Source: Rhodospirillaceae bacterium (lineage in GTDB: Bacteria; Pseudomonadota; Alphaproteobacteria; UBA8366; Aestuariispiraceae). From it: a stretch of DNA of 64,000 bases. The first letter of the stretch is position 1; every line of letters begins with the position of its first letter. Location: assembly GCA_002709955.1 (NCBI GenBank), contig PAQY01000013.1, forward strand, positions 1-64,000. The letters run 5' to 3'. This document shows, piece by piece, positions 17,393 through 24,987 of the stretch. The notes below the pieces were generated by a model, which was not told the origin of the DNA, ran no database searches, and was given only the letters and a program-made list of their open reading frames with translations. The position numbers and the translations under genes were made by a program.

Positions 17393-18138
17393 TACGTTCG
17401 GAACAACTCTTAAGAGAGTTGGAAAAGACAGTCGACCCGTCTGACGTAGAACTTGTTCTGCGTCGGGCGGGGGCGACCCATATGTTCTGGCAGACCTGGG
17501 ATCCAGATACGGTCTATACGTGGGAGCGTGTGCCGCCTGGATTCTTTTCCATGTATTATGGTCTGGACTCCGACCGTTTTTGCGCCATTGCCAACGCCAT
17601 GCGGGCGGGCTGGATATGCTATACCTTTGGTCAGGCGCGCGCAGAGCTGGGCAATAGTCCCGACAGCAAAGACGCCGAAAAAATCTGGAATAATTTCAAC
17701 ATGTATGACGGCATCTGTATTTTACAGGGATTTGGCGGGCGCCGTTCCTTGTTGACGATGGCTGTGACGGGCAATGCAGAACGGCTGTTGCGTCAGTATC
17801 ATGTTGTTTTCTCGGCGGCTGCCGCACGGCTGGATGAATTGTTGGCGGCAGATCTAAACTCCCTGTTCCGGGCACCACGGGCGCGCGGCCTGTTGTCGCC
17901 GGCCGAAGAGGCCACGGTGCAGGCGCAAATCGAACACCCGCATTTAACCGTTCGCCAACAGGCCAGCCTGTTGAATGTTTCTGTTCGGACATTGGAAAAG
18001 CGGCACGCAGATATCGCAAGGAAGCTGGGCGTTTCATCCTTCCCTGGCGCGATTGTCATTGCCCTGGATCACGGTCGGATCGGCGGGCCAGCGGCAGATA
18101 ATGCTGATGAGGACAGCAAATTGGGCAAAACCAATTAG
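17389..18138 (+). CDS. LuxR-like autoinducer-binding regulator
   Basis: A 249-aa protein translationally coupled to the acyltransferase (ATGA overlap). Residues 30-150 resemble an autoinducer-binding domain (YYGLDSDRFCAIANAMRAGW, then YDGICILQGFGGRRSLLTMAV), with the Tyr, Asp, Trp and Gly positions typical of LuxR in order. The C-terminal HTH at about 167-230 (LLSPAEEATVQAQIEHPHLT, VRQQASLLNVSVRTLEKRHADIARKLGV) fits the GerE/LuxR fold, with a divergent recognition helix. The polar tail ends SKLGKTN. It presumably senses the product of the upstream enzyme and may autoregulate. It could instead respond to another ligand. Confidence 0.7.
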   Translation: MIRSEQLLRELEKTVDPSDVELVLRRAGATHMFWQTWDPDTVYTWERVPPGFFSMYYGLDSDRFCAIANAMRAGWICYTFGQARAELGNSPDSKDAEKIWNNFNMYDGICILQGFGGRRSLLTMAVTGNAERLLRQYHVVFSAAAARLDELLAADLNSLFRAPRARGLLSPAEEATVQAQIEHPHLTVRQQASLLNVSVRTLEKRHADIARKLGVSSFPGAIVIALDHGRIGGPAADNADEDSKLGKTN

Positions 18139-18273
18139 AACCGGTTTTGTTGGATCAGTAGGTTTGCGCAGCCAATAGATTTGCCTATTCTGGTGCGATC
18201 CAAGTTTTATCTGAAAATTAGATAGGGCCTGGTGCCTGCATCTTCAAAGCCTGTTTCTTGTTGGGATAGCCGC

Positions 18274-19266
18274 ATGTCTGGAATCGAACCGCCCGTTACG
18301 GCAGGGCGAAATATTGGCCTTTCCCCGAAATCTTCTGAACAAGGCAATGTGTTATACGCGGCCGCCTGGATGATGGGGGCTTTGGTTTCCTTTGCCGCGA
18401 TGGCGATTGCCGGGCGTGAGATTTCGCGGGAACTGGATACCTTTCAATTGATGTTCTTTCGCAGCATCATTGGTTTGATCATCGTCGTGTCGATTGGCAG
18501 TTTCCTGCCCGGTGGCCTGCGCAGCTTCAAGACGGACCGGCTGAAATTGCACACGGTGCGCAACCTGTTCCATTTCGTCGGTCAATTTTGCTGGTTTTAT
18601 GCCATCACACTGATTTCACTGGCCGAAGTTTTTGCGCTGGAATTCACCACCCCAATCTGGGTGGCGATTGTCGCGCCCCTGGTTCTGAAAGAAAGCATGT
18701 CCAAGGGGCGGGCCTTTGCGGTTGTTATAGGATTTATAGGGGTGCTGATTGTTTTGCGCCCTGGCCTGACAGAGTTTGGCGTTGGGCATATGGCCATGTT
18801 GATCGGGGCCGTGGGCTTTGCGACCAGTATGCTGACCACAAAAAAACTCAGCGCGACGGAGTCGCCCCTAACAATCCTGTTTTGGATGGCGGTTATCCAG
18901 GCCCCTATGGGCTTGGTTGGGTCCCTTAGCCACTTTGTGATTCCGGGGCTGTGGACATCCCTTTGGCTGCTGGTCGTTGGTATCTGTGGCTTTACGGCGC
19001 ATTATTGCATCACCCAGTCGTTTCGATGGGCAGACGCCACAGTGGTGGCCCCAATGGACTTTTTCCGCCTCCCCTTGATCGCCTTTGTTGGCATGTCGTT
19101 TTATAGCGAGGCGCTGGATCCCTTTGTCTTCATCGGCGGCGCGGTGATCCTGACCGGTAATTATCTGAACATCCGGTATGAACGGAAAAGAATAGCTCTG
19201 GCGGGCGCGGCCCCTGTGCTTGATCCTGCGGCATCAGTGAATGGCGTCGATCATCCACCCCGATAG
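18274..19266 (+). CDS. DMT-family (EamA) transporter
   Basis: An inner-membrane protein of about 330 aa with roughly ten hydrophobic segments in two EamA repeats: AAAWMMGALVSFAAMAIAG, LMFFRSIIGLIIVVSIGSF, LAEVFALEFTTPIWVAIVA and VVIGFIGVLIVLRPG in the first half, and matching ones to residue 305. LRPG at the end of the first repeat is characteristic. ATG 18274 is preferred to the GTG at 18232 because GGGAT precedes it. Substrates of such exporters are metabolites or amino acids; none can be named. It ends 33 bases inside the convergent dinB-like gene. Confidence 0.88.
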   Translation: MSGIEPPVTAGRNIGLSPKSSEQGNVLYAAAWMMGALVSFAAMAIAGREISRELDTFQLMFFRSIIGLIIVVSIGSFLPGGLRSFKTDRLKLHTVRNLFHFVGQFCWFYAITLISLAEVFALEFTTPIWVAIVAPLVLKESMSKGRAFAVVIGFIGVLIVLRPGLTEFGVGHMAMLIGAVGFATSMLTTKKLSATESPLTILFWMAVIQAPMGLVGSLSHFVIPGLWTSLWLLVVGICGFTAHYCITQSFRWADATVVAPMDFFRLPLIAFVGMSFYSEALDPFVFIGGAVILTGNYLNIRYERKRIALAGAAPVLDPAASVNGVDHPPR

Positions 19267-19803
19267 GTTCTGTGCATCGACTTCCGCCATTCGGCTTTCA
19301 CGATCCATTCGCAGGATAAATTCATCCAATTGCGGCGGGGCGATGGATGTCTGGCTCAACATGTCGTGAATTTGCCCACGGTGATGTGTGCCATGGGCCA
19401 GAACATGCTGAAGGATCCCCCAGATCGGCTCCACAACCCGCCCCCAACGCTCTGTCTTATGCAACAGGATTTCCTGCTCCAGATCATCAACCGATAACCC
19501 GCCGATATAGGCGCGCATCGCATCATCGGTTTCATGCTGTGCCGTAACAAGGGCATCCCTGGTGCCATAGGTCACACCGTCATCCCCGGTTGGGGGAAGC
19601 GGGGTGCCCCCCAGCCGTGACAAATACCGTTGATCGGTCGTGACGATGTGATCGAAGGTCCCATGGATGGACCCGAAAAAGCTTTGGCGCGTGGCGTAAT
19701 ATTCAGAGTCCTGGAGGCGCAGACAGGTCTGCATCAGGCGTTGATTTGCCAGGAAATGATTGGCCGCCTGCACCCGCAGCAATCCCAACACATTTATCGC
19801 CAT
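19234..19803 (-). CDS. DinB-family metalloprotein
   Basis: A 189-aa four-helix protein of the DinB/YfiT superfamily. The three metal-ligand histidines are visible: FFGSIHGTFDHIVTTDQRYLSRL (His near residues 47 and 51) and LQHVLAHGTHHRGQIHDML (the HGTHHRGQ motif near 135-145). DinB-like proteins often are thiol-dependent transferases or are induced by DNA damage; the exact reaction is unknown here. The gene is convergent with the transporter and divergent from hspQ. Confidence 0.85.
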   Translation of the reverse strand: MAINVLGLLRVQAANHFLANQRLMQTCLRLQDSEYYATRQSFFGSIHGTFDHIVTTDQRYLSRLGGTPLPPTGDDGVTYGTRDALVTAQHETDDAMRAYIGGLSVDDLEQEILLHKTERWGRVVEPIWGILQHVLAHGTHHRGQIHDMLSQTSIAPPQLDEFILRMDRESRMAEVDAQNLSGWMIDAIH

Positions 19804-19842
19804 TTGTTGTTCCTATCGGCTATTCACTTGATTTGATTTATC

Positions 19843-19870
19843 CTAGTGCGAATGTAATATGACATCAAAG
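19843..19870 (+). promoter_or_regulatory. Predicted hspQ promoter
   Basis: TTGATT (19843-19848) and TAATAT (19865-19870) are 16 bases apart, leaving only a few bases of leader before the hspQ ribosome site (AAAGGA) and ATG 19882. It looks like a vegetative promoter; no clear sigma-32 pattern was seen. Confidence 0.4.
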
Positions 19871-19881
19871 GATGCCATGAC

Positions 19882-20301
19882 ATGCAAAAAAGTGACGATG
19901 ATATGAGGACTGGTTCAGATAGGATGGGCCCGCCACCGGGACCCCAGAATGAGTCTGAAAGCTCTGTTTACAAAGGGGTCGCCCTCTTCCGGATCGGGGA
20001 TGCGGTTCAACACCGGAAATTCGGTTTCCAGGGTGTTATTTTTGATGTCGACCCGCAATTCGCGAATTCTGATGAATGGTATGACTCCATCCCGGAAGAG
20101 TCGCGCCCGCGCAAGGATCAACCTTTCTATCATCTGTTTGCGGTTAATCCTGCGGATCTGTCGCCCTATATCGCCTATGTCTCTCAACAGAATCTAGTTC
20201 CTCTGCCCGAAGGGCAAGAGGTCGCCCATCCCCAGTTGGAAGATTACTTTGCCGGTCGCCAGAACGGTCGCTGGGTCGTTCGCAACGATCGCATCAATTG
20301 A
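19882..20301 (+). CDS. hspQ: Heat shock protein HspQ
   Basis: A 139-aa HspQ/YccV-like protein, known to bind hemimethylated DNA in E. coli and to specify or enhance Lon proteolysis. The domain starts near residue 35 (ALFRIGDAVQHRKFGFQGVIFDVDPQFANSDEWYD in two blocks), followed by QPFYHLFAVNPADLSPYIAYVSQQNLVP. The first 30 residues are a polar extension; later Met codons within it are possible starts. Its last 50 bases lie close to the acyl-CoA synthetase start. Confidence 0.92.
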   Translation: MQKSDDDMRTGSDRMGPPPGPQNESESSVYKGVALFRIGDAVQHRKFGFQGVIFDVDPQFANSDEWYDSIPEESRPRKDQPFYHLFAVNPADLSPYIAYVSQQNLVPLPEGQEVAHPQLEDYFAGRQNGRWVVRNDRIN

Positions 20302-20317
20302 TCGGCAGGGTGGGGCC

Positions 20318-21931
20318 ATGTTGAGTCCAGCGGCACGGTATGAAGATGTCGTGGCTAAGTTCTCTTGGCAAATTCCGCAATTTTATAACATTGGGGTCGA
20401 TGTTTCCGATCGGCAGAACCCGAATGATTTGGCGATCCTGTTCCGTGATTATGATGATCAGGTGCGGGAATACACGTTCGGCGACCTATCCCGGCTCAGC
20501 AACCGCTTCGCAAATGTCCTGATCGCTCAAGGCCTGAAGCGGGAAGACCGCGTGGGAATCCTGTTGCCCCAGGCCCCGGAAACCGCTGTTTCGCACATTG
20601 CCGCCTATAAGGCCGGGCTTATCGCGGTGCCGCTGTTTATCTTGTTTGGGGAAGAGGCGCTGGAATATCGCCTGGCCAGTTGTGGGGCGCGGGCGGTGGT
20701 CACGGATGCGACAGGCTTGCCGAAAATTCTGGCGATCCGGGATCAATTGCCGGAATTGCGGGTGATATTCTGTATTGATGGCCCCTTGGAGGGGGCTGTT
20801 GATTTTCATGATGCTCTGGCGCGGGCCTCTGATCGGTTCACACCGGTCAAGACGGCGGCGGATGACCCGGCGATCATTATTTTTACCTCTGGCACGACCG
20901 GTCAGCCCAAAGGGGCCCTGCATGCGCACCGCGTCCTGCTGGGCCATTTGCCGGGCGTAGAGTTCCCCCATGATTTTTTCCCTCAGAAAGGGGATCGTTT
21001 CTGGACCCCGGCGGATTGGGCCTGGATCGGCGGCCTGATCGATGTGCTGTTGCCCAGTCTGCATCATGGCATTCCCGTTCTGGCCTATCGGGCGCGCAAG
21101 TTTGATCCGGAAGAAGCGTTTCACATTCTGGCGCGGTTTGGCATTCGCAATGCCTTCATGCCGCCGACGGCCCTGAAGATGATGCGCCAGGTTGAAACGC
21201 CGCGCGACCGGTTTGACTATAAAATGCGTTCCATTGGATCAGGTGGCGAAACGCTGGGCGCGGAATTGCTGGAATGGGGGCGCGAGACTTTTGGCCTGAC
21301 AATCAATGAATTCTATGGCCAGACCGAATGTAATCTGGTGGTCGGTAACTGTGGGGCCTGCATGCCGGTCCGCCCGGGCTATATGGGCCGTGCGGTGCCG
21401 GGCCATGATGTTGGGATCGTCGATGACAATGGTAATCCCCTGCCGATGGGAGAGGTCGGCAATATCGCGGTTCGAAGCCCGGATCCTGTTATGTTTCTGC
21501 GCTATTGGGATAATCCCAAGGCAACGGCAGAGAAATTTGCAGGCGATTGGTTGCTGACCGGGGATACCGGCAGTTTGGATGATCAGGGATATTTCCGCTA
21601 TGTCGGGCGCAATGATGATGTGATAACCACGTCAGGCTATCGTGTCGGTCCGGGTGAAATAGAAGATTGCCTGATGCGCCATCCCGCCGTGGCACTGGCT
21701 GCCGCTGTTGGAATTCCAGACCCTTTGCGCACTGAGGTCGTGAAGGCGTTTATTGTGCTGCGCAGTGGGTATGTGCAAAGCGATGCTTTGGTCGAAGAGA
21801 TCCAGGCCTTTGTGAAAACCCGACTGGCGGCGCATGAATATCCGCGGCATGTCGCCTTTGTTGACAGCTTGCCCATGACCACGACGGGCAAGATCATGCG
21901 CAGGGAATTGCGACAACAGGCGGGACAATGA
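20318..21931 (+). CDS. AMP-dependent acyl-CoA synthetase (medium-chain/aryl type)
   Basis: A 537-aa ANL-superfamily ligase from ATG 20318 (AGGGTGGGG leader; the upstream in-frame part overlaps hspQ and is not used). P-loop-like motif IIFTSGTTGQPKGALHAH near 188-205, PADWAWIGGL, NEFYGQTECN near 334-343, WLLTGDTGSLDDQGYFRYVGRNDDVITTSGYRVGPGEIE in blocks near 408-447, and the catalytic Lys in TTGKIMRREL near the C-terminus. It activates a carboxylic acid to acyl-AMP then acyl-CoA. The sequence style resembles AcsM/benzoate-CoA ligase-like enzymes; the substrate is not known. Confidence 0.88.
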   Translation: MLSPAARYEDVVAKFSWQIPQFYNIGVDVSDRQNPNDLAILFRDYDDQVREYTFGDLSRLSNRFANVLIAQGLKREDRVGILLPQAPETAVSHIAAYKAGLIAVPLFILFGEEALEYRLASCGARAVVTDATGLPKILAIRDQLPELRVIFCIDGPLEGAVDFHDALARASDRFTPVKTAADDPAIIIFTSGTTGQPKGALHAHRVLLGHLPGVEFPHDFFPQKGDRFWTPADWAWIGGLIDVLLPSLHHGIPVLAYRARKFDPEEAFHILARFGIRNAFMPPTALKMMRQVETPRDRFDYKMRSIGSGGETLGAELLEWGRETFGLTINEFYGQTECNLVVGNCGACMPVRPGYMGRAVPGHDVGIVDDNGNPLPMGEVGNIAVRSPDPVMFLRYWDNPKATAEKFAGDWLLTGDTGSLDDQGYFRYVGRNDDVITTSGYRVGPGEIEDCLMRHPAVALAAAVGIPDPLRTEVVKAFIVLRSGYVQSDALVEEIQAFVKTRLAAHEYPRHVAFVDSLPMTTTGKIMRRELRQQAGQ

Positions 21932-22012
21932 CAGGAGTGGTTGTTTCATACGGTATCGACGTATTCTTGGAATCCGCTTAGGGTCATCGTCTTGCAACGG
22001 GGGCATTTCAGT

Positions 22013-22747
22013 ATGGCGGTTGGTTTTGGGGAAAAAAAGGTGATATCCGCAGGGCTGTTCAGCCTGTGCCTGATCATGACCTTTGCGGTATCTGGCTTGG
22101 ACTCCAGGCATGCTTTTGCGCAATCTGAAACGGTTCAGCAGGATGTTGCGCCGACCTTTATCGTGGATCGTTATCGCGCGAAAGCAGAGGCTGGGGATGC
22201 AGGGGCGCAGTTCCGCCTGGCCCTGTTATATGAACGGGGTGCCGTGACCGGCTCGCCCGATTATGATCAGGCGGTGATCTGGTTTGATCGCGCTGCTGCT
22301 GCCGGACATGGGGCCGCACAGTTCAAGCGCGCCTTGTATTATCAAGAAGGCATAGCCGGGCAGAAGGATTTATCAGCTGCCGCAGCGCTGTATCAAAAGG
22401 CAGCAGAACAGGGTTTGGGGGAGGCGCAATTTAATCTGGCCCTGTTATTGGCGGAAGGGCAGGGCGTTGGAAAGAATGTGTCGGGTGCCATTCGCTGGTA
22501 CGAACAGGCGGCGTTTCGGGGGGTGACGCCAGCCATGCGGGCGCTTGGCCTGTTGTATATGGGCGGTGTCGCAAACACGCCCCACGACAGGATAGAGGCC
22601 TGGGCATGGCTGACCCTGGCAATGGAAAATGGGGATACGCAAGCCGCTGGCCTGTTGCCGGATGTAACCGATGGCATGGATAAAGCATCGCTGGAAGAAG
22701 CGTCGCGTCTGGCGGATGCCTATCGCCAATTGCGCCTGCGCCCCTGA
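22013..22747 (+). CDS. Secreted Sel1-repeat protein
   Basis: From ATG 22013 (GGGGG leader) the protein is 244 aa with an N-terminal signal sequence (hydrophobic ISAGLFSLCLIMTFAVSGL, cleavage probably after AFA). Four Sel1/TPR-like units follow: AGDAGAQFRLALLYERG, AGHGAAQFKRALYYQEG, QGLGEAQFNLALLLAEGQGVG and RGVTPAMRALGLLYMGGVA. Such periplasmic solenoids mediate protein-protein contacts. An earlier TTG start would add 24 residues. The stop codon lies within a 13-bp tandem duplication. Confidence 0.85.
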   Translation: MAVGFGEKKVISAGLFSLCLIMTFAVSGLDSRHAFAQSETVQQDVAPTFIVDRYRAKAEAGDAGAQFRLALLYERGAVTGSPDYDQAVIWFDRAAAAGHGAAQFKRALYYQEGIAGQKDLSAAAALYQKAAEQGLGEAQFNLALLLAEGQGVGKNVSGAIRWYEQAAFRGVTPAMRALGLLYMGGVANTPHDRIEAWAWLTLAMENGDTQAAGLLPDVTDGMDKASLEEASRLADAYRQLRLRP

Positions 22748-22764
22748 TTATCGCCCCTGATTAT
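22739..22764. repeat. 13-bp perfect tandem duplication
   Basis: CGCCCCTGATTAT occurs twice in a row (22739-22751 and 22752-22764), spanning the stop codon of the Sel1 gene. It looks like a recent slippage event. Confidence 0.8.
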
Positions 22765-22859
22765 CCTCCGGGCCTAAACGTCGCAAATACGCGGGTTTTG
22801 ACGCTATTTCAGCAACAGACTCCTTTCACTGGCGTTGGCAGGTCGGTCCATTTTTTGTA

Positions 22860-22886
22860 TTGTCGTCGCAAGGATAAATCTTGTCG
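22860..22886 (+). promoter_or_regulatory. Candidate AraC/GlxA-type operator upstream of the corrinoid gene
   Basis: TTGTCG at 22860-22865 and again at 22881-22886 are direct repeats exactly 21 bp apart, the spacing typical of AraC-family half-sites. Similar TGTCGC/CGTCGC elements 21 bp apart precede soxB near 45950-45976. The corrinoid ATG lies 108 bases downstream. The link to the GlxA-family regulator at 46176 is inference. Confidence 0.4.
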
Positions 22887-22942
22887 CGCGGGTGTGAGCC
22901 TGAAATCTGCCTGGAATTAGCGTATGGCGAATGAAAACCAGT

Positions 22943-22970
22943 AATGGGGCGAGACGAAATTCGCCCCATT
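22943..22970 (+). promoter_or_regulatory. 10-bp hairpin in the corrinoid gene leader
   Basis: AATGGGGCGA (22943-22952) and TCGCCCCATT (22961-22970) form a perfect 10-bp stem with an 8-base loop just 23 bases before the corrinoid ATG. It is followed by TGCCTTAAAA, not a T-run, so it is a poor terminator. It could stabilise the message, serve as an operator or hide the ribosome site when extended. No B12-box of a cobalamin riboswitch was seen. Confidence 0.5.
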
Positions 22971-22993
22971 TGCCTTAAAAGGGATTGATCAAA

Positions 22994-23683
22994 ATGGCCG
23001 ATGATGGGGATCTAGATCTTCGCTCTTTGGACGATCAGGAATTGGTCGAGCAGATGTGGGACGATCTGTATGATGGTCTGGCGGACGAAATCACAGAAGC
23101 AACGAACATCCTGCTGGAACGCGGATGGGCACCCTATAAGATCCTGACCGAAGCGTTGGTCGAAGGGATGCGGATCGTCGGGATTGATTTCCGCGATGGT
23201 ATCCTGTTCGTGCCCGAAGTGCTGATGGCGGCCAATTCCATGAAGTCCGGGATGAACATCCTGCGCCCCTTATTGGCGGAAACCGGTGCGCCCCCACAGG
23301 GCAAAATGGTGATTGGCACGGTGAAGGGCGATATTCATGATATCGGCAAGAATCTTGTGTCGATGATGATGGAAGGCGCAGGCTTTGAAGTGATCGATTT
23401 GGGTATTAACAATCCAGTCGAAAAATACCTCGCTGCCCTGGAAGAGCATAAGCCTGACATTCTGGGCATGTCCGCGCTGTTGACCACGACGATGCCCTAT
23501 ATGAAAGTCGTCATCGATACGATGAAGGAACAGGGCATTCGCGACGATTACAAAATCCTCGTCGGCGGGGCACCTTTGAATGAAGAATTCGCGCGGGAAA
23601 TTGGCGCTGATTCCTATTGCCGGGATGCCGCCGTTGCGGTGGAAACGGCAAAGGAAGTGATGGTTCGCAAGAACAATCAATAG
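22994..23683 (+). CDS. Methyltransferase-cognate corrinoid protein (MtbC/MttC-like)
   Basis: A 229-aa B12-binding protein from ATG 22994 (AGGGA leader). Residues 12-95 form the four-helix cap (LTEALVEGMRIVGIDFRDGILFVPEVLMAANSMKSG in two blocks); 104-229 is the Rossmann domain with the base-off signature GDIHDIG, His115 being the lower axial cobalt ligand, then the SALLTTTM motif. Such proteins carry a methyl group on cob(III)alamin between a substrate methyltransferase and a CH3-H4folate methyltransferase. The latter, plus a reactivase, lie at 33687-36706. No MttB-type partner is adjacent. Confidence 0.93.
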   Translation: MADDGDLDLRSLDDQELVEQMWDDLYDGLADEITEATNILLERGWAPYKILTEALVEGMRIVGIDFRDGILFVPEVLMAANSMKSGMNILRPLLAETGAPPQGKMVIGTVKGDIHDIGKNLVSMMMEGAGFEVIDLGINNPVEKYLAALEEHKPDILGMSALLTTTMPYMKVVIDTMKEQGIRDDYKILVGGAPLNEEFAREIGADSYCRDAAVAVETAKEVMVRKNNQ

Positions 23684-23759
23684 GTTCATCAGCCGCTTCC
23701 CATAAGATGCCTGTTCCCGCCATTCATTCTTGGTGGCAGAACGGGTAAGGATGGACCGG

Positions 23760-24428
23760 ATGAATCAATCACAGGATCATAAAATTCCGGCGCCCGATGC
23801 GGCGCCGGAATATGGTCTGGAAAAGGCCAATATACTGATCATTGCCTGCGGTGCACTGGCGCGGGAAATATTGGATATTATCCGCCTGAACGATTGGCAG
23901 CATGTCGCGGTAACATGCTTGCCTGCCAAATTGCATAACACGCCGCAGAAAATCCCCGATCTGTTGCGGGCGAAAATTCAGGAACATCGCAATGACTATC
24001 AGGCGATCTTCGTTGCCTATGCGGATTGCGGGACAGGCGGCAAATTGGATGATGTTGTCCGACAGGAAGGGGCGACCCGCATTCCCGGCCCCCATTGTTA
24101 TTCCTTCTTTGCCGGTGCCGATGCATTCGATGCCCTGGCGGAAGCGGAATTGGGGACTTTCTACCTGACAGATTATCTGGCGCGGCATTTTGAGACCTTA
24201 ATCCTGGAAGGGATGGGCCTGCGCAAGTATCCGCAAATGCGCGACATGCTGTTTGCGAATTACACGCGCCTGATGTATCTGGCACAGACGGATGATCCAA
24301 TTCTGGAGGACAAGGCCCGCCAGGCGGCACAGGCCCTTTCATTGAAGTTTGATATGCGCCGCACCGGCTATGGTGAGTTGGCAGATTTCATGACGGCATC
24401 GGTAAATGATGCCCCGTTAAAACAATAA
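23760..24428 (+). CDS. DUF1638 protein of the corrinoid one-carbon cluster
   Basis: A 222-aa cytosolic protein from ATG 23760 (AAGGA 8 bases upstream; ATG 23751 is possible). It contains ILIIACGALAREILDIIRLN near the N-terminus, FVAYADCGTGGKLDDVV (about residues 80-96) and a Cys/His-bearing GPHCYSFFAG. DUF1638 genes usually sit beside corrinoid proteins and MttB-type methyltransferases in alphaproteobacteria and methanogens, so a role in corrinoid handling is expected. The conserved Cys residues could bind metal or cobalamin, but this is not shown. Coupled in one operon with the flanking genes. Confidence 0.88.
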   Translation: MNQSQDHKIPAPDAAPEYGLEKANILIIACGALAREILDIIRLNDWQHVAVTCLPAKLHNTPQKIPDLLRAKIQEHRNDYQAIFVAYADCGTGGKLDDVVRQEGATRIPGPHCYSFFAGADAFDALAEAELGTFYLTDYLARHFETLILEGMGLRKYPQMRDMLFANYTRLMYLAQTDDPILEDKARQAAQALSLKFDMRRTGYGELADFMTASVNDAPLKQ

Positions 24429-24440
24429 AGGATGGTTTAG

Positions 24441-24746
24441 ATGGCCCAGTTAGTTGTTGTATATTGGCGTGATATTCCAGCACAGGTAATCGCGAAAAAG
24501 GGCCGTCGGGATCAGGTGAAGATCGTTCTGGCAGAACGGTTTGAAAAGGCAATCGATCGTGCCGCCATGCGGGGCGGTGCGCGGTCCACAGATGATTATC
24601 TGGCAGAATGGCGCAAGGCTGATCCAGTTGAAGTCTCTGACGATCTGGAGGCAGAGGCCCGCAAGGTCGCAGATGCGCTGGAAGCGGAATTTGATGAGGC
24701 CCGCCTGAAGGAATTGGTGGAAAATGGGGGCTTGCTGGAAGGGTGA
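24441..24746 (+). CDS. 'Virulence factor' (PF13769-type) small protein
   Basis: A 101-aa acidic protein starting MAQLVVVYWRDIPAQVIAKKGR, the hallmark of the family misnamed virulence factor. Residues 25-60 (VKIVLAERFEKAIDRAAMRGGARSTDDYLAEWRK in two parts) form helices. It typically follows DUF1638 in methylamine/betaine-type corrinoid clusters, which is the arrangement here (12-base spacing). The function is unknown; no secretion signal argues against a real virulence role. It ends the plus-strand set. Confidence 0.85.
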   Translation: MAQLVVVYWRDIPAQVIAKKGRRDQVKIVLAERFEKAIDRAAMRGGARSTDDYLAEWRKADPVEVSDDLEAEARKVADALEAEFDEARLKELVENGGLLEG

Positions 24747-24987
24747 CTGTGCGCCGTGTTGAGGTGACAGGGCCCTTGTTCTACTGTTTTCTTATGGGAT
24801 TTAAATAGAATACAGGTAAAAAGAAGGAATAATTTATCTGTATTTGAATCTATATTCAAAAAACCAAAATTAATTTAATCAATAAAATCAATAAGATAGC
24901 CTGTTAAGGCGTTCAATCTTTTTTGAGGGATTATCTTATCTTCTTGTAATTCTTGATTTTTGCACCGATTCGGCCAATTTTTAAAGG
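24747..24987. other. AT-rich intergenic stretch
   Basis: These 241 bases are much richer in A and T than the flanks, notably 24830-24960. TTTTTTGAGG near 24919 and several TTG../TA..T elements could serve as promoter parts for the secreted protein at 24988, but no spacing is convincing. No terminator with a perfect stem was found after the corrinoid operon. A minus-strand frame crossing it is shadow. Confidence 0.4.

Noticed and set aside
22765-22993. Cobalamin or SAM riboswitch ahead of the corrinoid gene
   Set aside because: No B12-box or SAM-riboswitch core was found; only a short hairpin and half-site repeats are visible.
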